Assembly: GCA_046598395.1 (NCBI GenBank) | Contig: JBKJIQ010000040.1 | Span: 1-64,000 of the forward strand | DNA length: 64,000 nucleotides | From: JAENVU01 sp046598395 | GTDB lineage: Bacteria; Actinomycetota; Acidimicrobiia; IMCC26256; JAENVU01 | Direction of reading: 5' to 3' | Shown: positions 56,109-63,002 of the stretch, piece after piece | Position numbering within the stretch: position 1 is the first letter of the stretch | Layout of the letters: each line of letters opens with the position of its first letter | Made by a program: the position numbers and the translations under genes | Notes under the pieces: model-generated | The model's database searches: none | What the model saw: only the letters and a program-made list of their open reading frames with translations | What the model was told of the DNA's origin: nothing

Positions 56109-56930
56109 ATGACTGACCGCCAGGAACTCATCGTCGGTGCGGTGGCGTACAGCGCCAACGTCGTGCCCATATGGGAAGGCATCCGGGAGTATTTCGCCGA
56201 CAGCGACGCCCCAATGGACTTCGTGCTGTTCTCGAACTACGAACGCCAGGTCGAGGCGCTCCTGGCCGGGCATATCGACATTGCGTGGAATACGAACGTC
56301 GCTTGGATCCGCGCGCTCCGGCGCACCGGGGGAACCGCGAGGGCGATCGCGACTCGCAACACCGACCTGGTGTTCACCACTGTGTTCGTCGGGCGCGCCG
56401 GCTCAGGATTGGTTGGGCTCGAATCGCTTGCCGGTCGACGCGTCGCGCTGGGATCGCGTGATTCAGGTCAGGCGCGCATCCTTGCGATGCATTTCCTGAA
56501 CCGCGCGGGGGTCTCCGAGACCGACATGGATCTGATCATCTTCGACTCCGATGTCGGCAAGCACGGCGATACTGGCCGCTCCGACCTCGACGCTCTGCGG
56601 GCCGTCGTCGATGGCGACGCTGACGCCGCCGCAATTGGTGTGAACACCTGGGACTCGCTGCGCGCCGGCGGCGACGCGGCCACTGGAGATCTTGAAGTGA
56701 TCTGGGAGTCCGAGCACTACAGCCATTGCAACTTCACAATTCTCGAGTCGACTCCCGAGAGTCGTGTGCAGCCCTGGCTCCACCACCTTCTGGCCATGGA
56801 TTGGAACAACCCCGACCACCGCCGGATCCTCGAACTCGAAGGCCTGACCAAGTGGGAGCTTCCTGATCTCTCCGGGTACGAGTCCCTCGCAACTGCGATG
56901 GACGAGCAGAACATTTCGGACCACTGGTGA
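56109..56930 (+). CDS. PhnD-like periplasmic-binding-fold protein lacking a signal peptide
   Basis: 273 residues. Type II periplasmic-binding fold of the phosphate/phosphonate (PhnD) type: ELIVGAVAYSANVVPIWEGIREYF, EALLAGHIDIAWNTNVAWIRAL, SLAGRRVALGSRDSGQARILAMHFLNRAG, and AVVDGDADAAAIGVNTWDSLR. There is no signal peptide or lipobox and no ABC transporter gene beside it, so it is probably cytosolic and acts as a ligand sensor or an enzyme-like binding protein. Placed 18 bp after the dehydrogenase and 4 bp before the radical SAM gene. Confidence 0.85.
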   Translation: MTDRQELIVGAVAYSANVVPIWEGIREYFADSDAPMDFVLFSNYERQVEALLAGHIDIAWNTNVAWIRALRRTGGTARAIATRNTDLVFTTVFVGRAGSGLVGLESLAGRRVALGSRDSGQARILAMHFLNRAGVSETDMDLIIFDSDVGKHGDTGRSDLDALRAVVDGDADAAAIGVNTWDSLRAGGDAATGDLEVIWESEHYSHCNFTILESTPESRVQPWLHHLLAMDWNNPDHRRILELEGLTKWELPDLSGYESLATAMDEQNISDHW

Positions 56931-56934
56931 CGTT

Positions 56935-57927
56935 GTGTCGTTCGCTCTGACCCTTCGGCTCATCGAAGCAGTCGGTGCGACATCGGCAGGTTCGACCGTT
57001 CGGGTGCCCGTCGACGGCCCCGGCGACGTCGAGGTCGTCAAACAATGGACGGACGCGACGGGTAACACGGTGCTCACGGTTCACCCTGACGCCGTGGACA
57101 TCTATCGAGGCCGGGTCGCCGATCCGATCGAAGCGATGAGTCCAGAACGTCGACCCGGCTACCGGCTATGGGTCTACACGAACTTCCACTGCAACTTGGC
57201 GTGCGATTACTGCTGTGTTGAATCGTCGCCGACCGCTCGCCGACGCGTCATCGGGGTCGACGAGTTCGCACGTCTCGTCGACGAGGCAAAGGGCGCGGGC
57301 GTCGCCGAGCTGTTCCTCACTGGTGGTGAACCGTTCATGCTGCTTGACCTGGACGAACGGCTGCGACTCGCTGCGGCGGCTATGCCAACCACGGTGCTCA
57401 CCAACGCCATGCAGTGGCACGGAGAACGATTGCGCCGACTCGTTGCGCTTCCCCGGGACAACATCACGTTGCAGATCAGTCTCGACTCGGCCACACCGGA
57501 CCTGCACGACCGCCACCGAGGTGCAGGCAGCTTCGACAAGGCCATCGCCGGGATCCGGCTCGCCCTCGACTTCGGGTTCCGAGTCCGGGTGGCGGCCACC
57601 CTCGGTGCCGACGCCGGGACCACCGAGATCGAACTGGAATCGCTGTTCGATCAAATGGGACTCAACGCCGACCAACGTGTCATTCGACGCGTCGCCCGTC
57701 AAGGTTCCGCGAACGCCGGGATGACCGTGTCTCGGGCATCGCTGGTTCCCGAGGTCTGTGTCACCGCTGACGGGGTCTGGTGGCACCCGGTCGCAGCGAT
57801 CGACTCCGACATGAAGGTCTGCGACGAATGGGAGCCGTTGTCCAAGTCGATCGACGCGATCCGCGACGAGTTCCGGACCTACCGGATCGCCAACGATGTG
57901 CTCGCCAGCACCTTTCCGTGCGCCTGA
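56935..57927 (+). CDS. Radical SAM protein with an extra C-terminal cysteine set
   Basis: 330 residues. GTG start 4 bp after the previous gene. An N-terminal beta-rich region of about 75 residues precedes the radical SAM domain: the 4Fe-4S/SAM motif CNLACDYCCVESSP at about residues 84-97, GGEPFMLLDLDERL (SAM-binding GGE), and LQISLDSATPDLHDRHRG. The C-terminus has three more cysteines (EVCVTADG, KVCDEWE, and the final PCA), as in SPASM/twitch auxiliary-cluster proteins. Substrate unknown; no precursor peptide was seen next to it. Likely works with the dehydrogenase and binding protein. Confidence 0.9.
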   Translation: MSFALTLRLIEAVGATSAGSTVRVPVDGPGDVEVVKQWTDATGNTVLTVHPDAVDIYRGRVADPIEAMSPERRPGYRLWVYTNFHCNLACDYCCVESSPTARRRVIGVDEFARLVDEAKGAGVAELFLTGGEPFMLLDLDERLRLAAAAMPTTVLTNAMQWHGERLRRLVALPRDNITLQISLDSATPDLHDRHRGAGSFDKAIAGIRLALDFGFRVRVAATLGADAGTTEIELESLFDQMGLNADQRVIRRVARQGSANAGMTVSRASLVPEVCVTADGVWWHPVAAIDSDMKVCDEWEPLSKSIDAIRDEFRTYRIANDVLASTFPCA

Positions 57928-58296
57928 CGAGGACCATGACCCTGCGGGAACGGACCGACTAACTCACATCCGCGGTCGACCGCCTCCCACCAAGGTGGGG
58001 CGCTGGGGCTCAGACGGACCGCTCGCGCCTCGGCGAGCCGCAGCCAGTGCCGCACCCAAGCCCACGAGACCCCCGCCCGCCACGACCACATCTGGGTAGG
58101 CGAGCACCGGGAGTTCCATTGCGCCGAGCTGCATTCGCGCAGCGTAGGACGCATGCCGCACCTTCAAGATCCGACCCCGCGGCCCAGAACTGTCGAATCC
58201 TGCAAATCGCGGCTCAAGCCCGACAGCGAACTGGCCGATGAATGGACTGTTCCTATCCGAAAGAGGGAGCAAGGCGGACAGATATGGGAGGCACGA
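57928..58296. other. 369-bp region between radical SAM and CAP-domain genes
   Basis: No intact gene. The minus strand holds a truncated flavoprotein N-terminus (listed separately). A tiny plus-strand frame after the radical SAM stop (8 codons) is not supported. The last 60 bp, with AAAGAGGGAGC, lead into the CAP-domain gene. Confidence 0.6.
57964..58134 (-). pseudogene. Truncated N-terminus of an FAD-dependent oxidoreductase
   Basis: 56 residues from the ATG at 58132-58134. The stretch LPVLAYPDVVVAGGGLVGLG, continuing as AALAAARRGA, is a textbook FAD/NAD-binding Rossmann start (GxGxxG). About 12 residues later homology stops, and the remaining tail is low complexity. The rest of such a protein (hundreds of residues) would have to occupy DNA now used by the radical SAM gene. 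It is a deletion remnant marking a rearrangement breakpoint. Confidence 0.6.
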
Positions 58297-59007
58297 ATGC
58301 GACTTCGAAAGGCGGTCTACGGCATTGCCGTGGCGTTGGCCGTCGCCGGATCGTTGTTGGTCCCGTTATCAGCGGGAGCGACTGCGGACCCCGGCGTCGA
58401 AGGAGACTTCGTGGCCAGAACGAATGCGCTTCGGGCCTCACAAGGGCTCCCAACGCTGCAAGTCAACGACACCCTTGTCGCCAAGGCCCGTGGATGGGCC
58501 GAATCCATGGCGGCAGCCGGTGCCATTAGTCATTCGAACCTCGCCGATGGCGCGCCTCCGGAATGGACGCGACTGGGCGAGAACGTCGGGCGCGGTCCGA
58601 GCACGGACGCCATCCACAACGCACTCGTTGCATCACCAGGTCATTACGAAAATCTCATAGATCCGGGGTTCCGGTACGTGGGTGTGGGCGCTGTGAACGC
58701 CAACGGGACGATCTACGTCTCCGAGGTATTCATGGAATCAGCCTCCCAGCCCGCCCCAAGCACGTCCGCACCAGCGGCCGTTACCCCGTCGTCGGGAGAA
58801 CCGCGGTCGGCGCCAAAGGCGCCGGCCGCGGCCCCGGCACCTCCTCCGCCACCGCCGCCACCAGTTGTGGTGGCGCCGCCCGCGCCGGTCCACGCCTACG
58901 TGGCGCGCTTCGCCCGGCGGGCCATGTTGGGGCGCTACCACTTCCGATTCGGTGCGCACCACTTTCGTCGGCACGCGACGATCCGCGACCAACTCCCGAT
59001 CTTCTGA
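58297..59007 (+). CDS. Secreted CAP/SCP-domain protein
   Basis: 236 residues from the ATG at 58297 (GGGAGG 6 nt upstream). Signal peptide ends near SAGATA at about residue 28. The CAP (SCP/PR-1-like) domain spans about 35-150: FVARTNALRASQGLPTLQVNDTL, SHSNLADGAPPEWTRLGENVGRGP, HYENLIDPGFRYVGVGAV. Then an Ala/Pro-rich linker and a basic tail with many His and Arg (YHFRFGAHHFRRHATI). Bacterial CAP proteins are secreted and poorly understood; some bind lipids or lyse cells. Followed 159 bp later by the ECF sigma factor. Confidence 0.87.
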   Translation: MRLRKAVYGIAVALAVAGSLLVPLSAGATADPGVEGDFVARTNALRASQGLPTLQVNDTLVAKARGWAESMAAAGAISHSNLADGAPPEWTRLGENVGRGPSTDAIHNALVASPGHYENLIDPGFRYVGVGAVNANGTIYVSEVFMESASQPAPSTSAPAAVTPSSGEPRSAPKAPAAAPAPPPPPPPPVVVAPPAPVHAYVARFARRAMLGRYHFRFGAHHFRRHATIRDQLPIF

Positions 59008-59085
59008 CCGCTCGGGAGCAGTGTCGAGCTGCGCCGATAGGTCCATCTTCACCGGTGACATCGGATCGGGTTTCGCGATGCCGCG

Positions 59086-59113
59086 TCATCCGATCACCCC
59101 GTCGGCTCCGAAC
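59086..59113 (+). promoter_or_regulatory. Predicted SigK-type promoter of the ECF sigma gene
   Basis: TCATCC (59086-59091), a 16-bp spacer, and CCGAAC (59108-59113). This differs in only two bases from the mycobacterial SigK consensus CCATCC-N16-17-CCGAAT as I recall it. It lies 53 bp upstream of the sigma-factor start, consistent with autoregulation. Confidence 0.55.
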
Positions 59114-59166
59114 TCCTTCTATGCATCCACCCGCTCGACGCGCCACGCGCACACCATGGTGTTCCC

Positions 59167-59778
59167 ATGGCCGCTGACGTACGCCGCGAGCGGCGACTCG
59201 ATGAGCTCGACGACATCGCACTCGTCGCCGAAGTGGTCGACCGATCTCCCGATGCGGTGGAGGTCCTCTGGCGTCGTCACGGGAGCGCGGTCTTGGGGGT
59301 GGCGCGTCGGGTCACCGGTACGGCCGGCCTCGCAGAGGAAGTACTCCAAGAGGTGTTTCTCCGGCTGTGGCGCGCGCCCGAGCGATTCAACCCGGCCCGC
59401 GGCGCACTGCGCTCGTTCCTCCTCATGGAAGCCAACGGCCGGGCCATCGACGCTATCCGCAGCGAGACCTCGCGCCGCGGCCTCGAAACCCGCACGCTCC
59501 CCCGTACCTCAGCCCGGGCCGACACTGACCCGGTGGCCGCCGAGGTCTGGGATGCCGCGGTGGCCGACCACCTCCGCGATGCGCTCGACGGCCTGCCCGA
59601 CGGCGAGCGCCAAGCCATCGAACTCGCCTACTACGGCCACCATCCGTACAAGGAGGTGGCGATCATCCTCGGTGTCGCCGAAGGAACAGTGAAGAGTCGT
59701 ATTCGGGCTGGACTATCACGATTGCGCGATCGCTTGATCGCCGTAGATCTCGGGGAGCAGCAATGGACGAACGACTGA
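59167..59778 (+). CDS. ECF-family RNA polymerase sigma factor (SigK-like)
   Basis: 203 residues. Region 2 (VEVLWRRHGSAVLGVARRVTG, LAEEVLQEVFLRLWRAPERF) and region 4 (LDGLPDGERQAIELAYYGHHPYKEVAIILGVAEGTVKSRIRAGLSRLRDRL) are complete. Overlaps the anti-sigma factor gene by 16 bp. SigK-type factors act in envelope or redox stress; in M. tuberculosis SigK drives its own gene and secreted antigens. A matching promoter sits upstream. ATG start. Confidence 0.93.
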   Translation: MAADVRRERRLDELDDIALVAEVVDRSPDAVEVLWRRHGSAVLGVARRVTGTAGLAEEVLQEVFLRLWRAPERFNPARGALRSFLLMEANGRAIDAIRSETSRRGLETRTLPRTSARADTDPVAAEVWDAAVADHLRDALDGLPDGERQAIELAYYGHHPYKEVAIILGVAEGTVKSRIRAGLSRLRDRLIAVDLGEQQWTND

Positions 59779-60494
59779 CCCCGGACGAACTCCGGAGCCT
59801 GCTCGGCGCGTTCGCCCTCGGCGCAGTTGACACCAACGAACGCGAACAAGTTGAGGAGTTCGTCCTCGACGATCATGACGCGCGCACTGAACTCCACCAG
59901 CTGGAACACGCAGTTGCCTGGCTCGGACATGCCTCGCCGCGTCCCACCGCGGCCTCGTGGGACGCCATCCGCGCCGAGATGAACCGGGACCTCCACCGTG
60001 AGGTCCCCACCAACGTCAGCGATATCCGAGGCCAGCGCGACCACGAGATCAGCGGCCGAACCATCCGTGAGGGAGGCGGGTGGCGACGAGTCACGGCGAT
60101 CGCCGCCGCGGCCGCGCTCGTGGTTGGCATCTCGGTCGCGGTCACTCAAGTCATCGATTCCGACTCAACCACGACGACCGCGACCGCGGTCGCGATGCGC
60201 GCGCCGGATGGCAACGCGGTCGTCAAGCTGCGGGTCGGCCCCAGCGGCAGTGGCACGATCGCCGCGTCAACGCTTCGCGCCGCGCCCGCAGGTCACGAGT
60301 ACCAACTCTGGACTCAGCCCAACGCCAAGACACCGATGCAATCCGCCGGACTGCTCGGCCGGGTTCCCCACGCCGGGCTGCCGATCCACGTTCCCAAGCG
60401 CTCCGCCCGGCTTGCGATCAGCATCGAGCCGACCGGCGGGAGCGCGGAGCCCACCACCGAGCCGGTCGCCGTCAGCGCCCTCGGCGCGGTGTAA
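59763..60494 (+). CDS. Anti-sigma factor, RskA-like (membrane-bound)
   Basis: 243 residues. Cytoplasmic anti-sigma domain (about 1-75, LTPDELRSLLGAFALGAVDTNER and EQVEEFVLDDHDARTELHQLEHAVAWL), one membrane helix near residue 110 (RVTAIAAAAALVVGISVAVTQV), and an external RskA-type domain (about 125-243) with AVVKLRVGPSGSGTIAASTL and EYQLWTQPNAK. It holds the sigma factor until proteolysis or redox change releases it. Translation is coupled to the sigma gene. The stop at 60492-60494 precedes a convergent gene pair. Confidence 0.93.
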   Translation: MDERLTPDELRSLLGAFALGAVDTNEREQVEEFVLDDHDARTELHQLEHAVAWLGHASPRPTAASWDAIRAEMNRDLHREVPTNVSDIRGQRDHEISGRTIREGGGWRRVTAIAAAAALVVGISVAVTQVIDSDSTTTTATAVAMRAPDGNAVVKLRVGPSGSGTIAASTLRAAPAGHEYQLWTQPNAKTPMQSAGLLGRVPHAGLPIHVPKRSARLAISIEPTGGSAEPTTEPVAVSALGAV

Positions 60495-60530
60495 CCACAC
60501 TCCGAGTTTCCGGTATGCCCGTGGTGCACC

Positions 60531-60623
60531 TCACGGGTTGAGGTGCACCACGAACTGCAGCAAGGCTGCGCCGAGAATCAAGACGAGCAACGCAACAATC
60601 GCGATCGTGGTACCTGGTCTCAT
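60531..60623 (-). CDS. 30-residue single-helix membrane peptide
   Basis: 30 residues (MRPGTTIAIVALLVLILGAA then LLQFVVHLNP). ATG at 60621-60623 overlaps the stop of the SAM hydrolase gene (ATGA), with a strong GGAGGTGG site 3 nt upstream. Nearly the whole peptide is one membrane helix with a basic N-terminus. Function unknown; translational coupling suggests it anchors or regulates the hydrolase or is a small membrane regulator. Confidence 0.6.
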   Translation of the reverse strand: MRPGTTIAIVALLVLILGAALLQFVVHLNP

Positions 60624-61441
60624 GCTCCACCTCCGGGGGCAACGATGGTGATCGCCAAGCCCGCATGCAAGCCACAGTCGGCCGCGGCGGAGCGACGATC
60701 GAGGGCCAACGAGACCAGGCCGTAGGAATCGACAATCAGGGCGAGCTCGGACGGCTTCGCGTCGGCGTAGGTATGAACCCATCGAGCGCTCCGGGCGGTG
60801 GCGCCGAAGCGAACCTCGACGGTCTCACCGGGCCGCGCTCCGAGTTCCCCGAGCTCGTCGGGCCCGAGGTTGAGCTGACAGTTGCCGTAATGGTCGACCC
60901 ACCAGACCTCGCCCACGATGGTGCCCTCCTCCACACTTGGCAGCGGCACGAGCCCGGGGGTGAGGCTCGCCGGGTCCACCGTGTCACCGAGTTCGCTGAG
61001 GGGTACGCCACTCGCAAGAAACCCGGCGGCGGGCGCGAGCACATCACGGCCCGCGAAGGTTGGGCCCGGCGACGCGAGGTGGTACTCCGCATTCGTCAAC
61101 GACACCACCCGTTGCGCACCACCCACCATCGCGACACCGGGCGCGAGCAGGCCGTTGTCGGGACCCAGAAAGATTCCCGATTCAGTCTCCACCGCGATCG
61201 CCCGTCGGTCGGTGCCCACGCCAGGGTCGACCACGGCCAGCACCAAACCGTCGGGGAGGTATTGCACCGCCCGTACCAGGGTGAGGGCGCCGGCGCGCAC
61301 ATCGTGGGCCGGGATCTCGTGGCTGATGTCGACAATCGTCACGCCCGGGGCCAGTCCGATCATCACCGCCTTGCAGACGCCCACAAACTCGTCCGCGTGG
61401 CCATAGTCGGAGAGAAACGACACGCACCCGGGGTTCGTCAC
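60620..61441 (-). CDS. SAM hydroxide adenosyltransferase (DUF62, S-adenosylmethionine hydrolase)
   Basis: 273 residues. Family of fluorinase/chlorinase-like enzymes; the common members hydrolyse S-adenosylmethionine to adenosine and methionine. Conserved blocks: FLSDYGHADEFVGVCKAVM, VDPGVGTDRRAI, GPDNGLL, TFAGRDVLAPAAGFLA and VDHYGNCQLNL, the last with the residues that hold the water nucleophile. ATG start; 13 bp downstream of proC on the same strand. The small membrane peptide is coupled at its 3' end. Confidence 0.93.
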   Translation of the reverse strand: MTNPGCVSFLSDYGHADEFVGVCKAVMIGLAPGVTIVDISHEIPAHDVRAGALTLVRAVQYLPDGLVLAVVDPGVGTDRRAIAVETESGIFLGPDNGLLAPGVAMVGGAQRVVSLTNAEYHLASPGPTFAGRDVLAPAAGFLASGVPLSELGDTVDPASLTPGLVPLPSVEEGTIVGEVWWVDHYGNCQLNLGPDELGELGARPGETVEVRFGATARSARWVHTYADAKPSELALIVDSYGLVSLALDRRSAAADCGLHAGLAITIVAPGGGA

Positions 61442-61454
61442 TCCATGAACGTAG

Positions 61455-62267
61455 TCACGAACTCCCCGGCCGCCCGAGTTCGCGCGACCGCTCCGCGGCC
61501 GCCGTGACGGCGTTCAACACCGCTGAGCGCATGGATCCCGCCTCCAACGCCCGGAGCCCGGCCGCGGTCGTGCCTCCCGGCGAGGTGACGGCGGCGCGCA
61601 GTTGTTCGGCCGTCTCACCGCTCTCGGTGAGCAACACTCCCGCGCCGCGGATGGTGCCATGGACAAGCGTGGCCGCAACGTCTCGGGGGAGTCCGTTGAG
61701 CACTCCGGCCTCGATCATGGCCTCCGCGAGCAGGAAGACGTAGGCCGGTCCGGAGCCGGACAGGCCCGTGACTGCGTCGAGCAGAGATTCCGGAACCACC
61801 ACGACCGCACCCACAGCCTCGAGCAGGCGCCGAGCGACGTCGAGGTGGCGGTCGGTCGCGTGCGTCCCCGGCGCGATCGCAGCAACTCCTTCACGCACCA
61901 CGGCCGGCGTGTTCGGCATAGCGCGAACCACCGGACGTCCCGGGGCCGCGGCTTCCAGTGCGGCGATCCCGACACCGGCGGCAATGGAGACCACGAGCGT
62001 GTCGTCACCCAGGGTCGGGATCGCCGCTTCGAGGACACTCGCCACGTCGGCTGGTTTGACCGCGACGATCACGACATCGGCCTCGCCCACCACCCAGGGG
62101 GCGCTCGGTGCTACGCGCACGGGCGCGAGTTCCTCCTCCAACGCGCGTCGACGCGCCGGATCCGCCTCCGCCACCGTGAGGTGCTCGGGATCGAGTCCGG
62201 CATCGAGAAGGCCGGCTACCAGCGCCGCGCCCATCCGACCGCCACCGAGCACCGCGATGCGTTCCAT
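61455..62267 (-). CDS. proC: Pyrroline-5-carboxylate reductase
   Basis: 270 residues, standard length. Last step of proline synthesis, NAD(P)H-dependent. The nucleotide site IAVLGGGRMGAALVAGLL starts at residue 3, and the family signature GSGPAYVFLLAEAMIEAGVLNGL with TVTSPGGTT-type block (AAVTSPGGTTAAGLRAL) is present. ATG at 62265-62267. A 285-bp leader region separates it from the ybjN gene. Confidence 0.96.
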   Translation of the reverse strand: MERIAVLGGGRMGAALVAGLLDAGLDPEHLTVAEADPARRRALEEELAPVRVAPSAPWVVGEADVVIVAVKPADVASVLEAAIPTLGDDTLVVSIAAGVGIAALEAAAPGRPVVRAMPNTPAVVREGVAAIAPGTHATDRHLDVARRLLEAVGAVVVVPESLLDAVTGLSGSGPAYVFLLAEAMIEAGVLNGLPRDVAATLVHGTIRGAGVLLTESGETAEQLRAAVTSPGGTTAAGLRALEAGSMRSAVLNAVTAAAERSRELGRPGSS

Positions 62268-62552
62268 GGCTCGAGGCTATGGGCGGACACGGCCAAGACC
62301 GCGGCCCATTGCCGACGGTGGGGCGGGAGGGGCGCTCGTATGAGAGGTCCGGACGCGAGAAAGCCCGAGGAACGTTGCGCCGGCCCCGCACTTCCCCGAG
62401 CAGGGTGACCAATCCGTTCTTCGGACTTTCTCACAATCCCAGCGCCCGTCGGTACCGAGGAACTCGACGATACCGTTCACCGGAACCAGACGCAAATCAA
62501 GGCAACCGTATGAAACAGAATGATTTGTAGGGATCAGCGCGCGTCGAGAGCG
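62268..62552 (-). other. 285-bp leader region of proC with possible RNA structure
   Basis: No gene. On the minus strand, 62415-62431 and 62358-62374 form a 17-base imperfect stem (15 of 17 matched), enclosing a second stem CCCTGC/GCGGGG. A possible attenuator or uncharacterised structured RNA; see findings. The rest of the region shows nothing I can support. Confidence 0.4.
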
Positions 62553-63002
62553 TCACCGAAAGGCAATCGAGACCGCCGCCTGGAACCACCGTTCCGTCAG
62601 CTCAAACAGGACGCCGATGATGCGGTCCAGTTCCTCCACGGAGAGGTGCTCGATCGCGACCCGACCGGTGAGATACACGTCTCCGTCGGGGCCACACGAG
62701 AACCGGGCTCCGTAGAGGTCGTGGTTGCGGCGCAACACCCAAGCGTGCAGCGCGGCAATCCGCTCCGGATCCTCCGGCGCAGGGAGGAAGTACAGCTCGT
62801 AGCGCAATGTGCGCTGGTGGAGGTCGAAGTAGATGGTTGCGGCATCCCGGCCGTCACAACCGAAGCGGACGTACCAGCGGCACAACTCGGACTCGTACTC
62901 CACGTGCTGAATCGCCGGCTCGGCCGCGACCGAACCGAAGAGATGGGTGTCGATCAGTTCGTGGACCGCAGCGAGTGCAGCGTCATCAGGGGTCAGCGGC
63001 AC
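62553..63002 (-). CDS. YbjN-domain protein
   Basis: 149 residues, all in the YbjN/T3SS-chaperone-like fold: an alpha-beta sandwich with WYVRFGCDGRDAATIYFDLHQRTLRYELYFLPAPED and LVLNELLRRN-type region (LHAWVLRRNHDLYGARFSCGPDGDVYLTGRV). Function unknown, perhaps chaperone-like. In M. tuberculosis a YbjN-family gene (Rv0487) also follows mshA. The start overlaps the mshA stop by 10 bp. Confidence 0.9.
   Translation of the reverse strand: MPLTPDDAALAAVHELIDTHLFGSVAAEPAIQHVEYESELCRWYVRFGCDGRDAATIYFDLHQRTLRYELYFLPAPEDPERIAALHAWVLRRNHDLYGARFSCGPDGDVYLTGRVAIEHLSVEELDRIIGVLFELTERWFQAAVSIAFR

Noticed and set aside
56109..56930. Phosphonate ABC importer subunit
   Set aside because: No signal peptide and no permease or ATPase gene nearby.
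62340..62440. SRP (4.5S) RNA or tRNA in the proC leader
   Set aside because: The conserved SRP loop sequences and the tRNA cloverleaf are absent.
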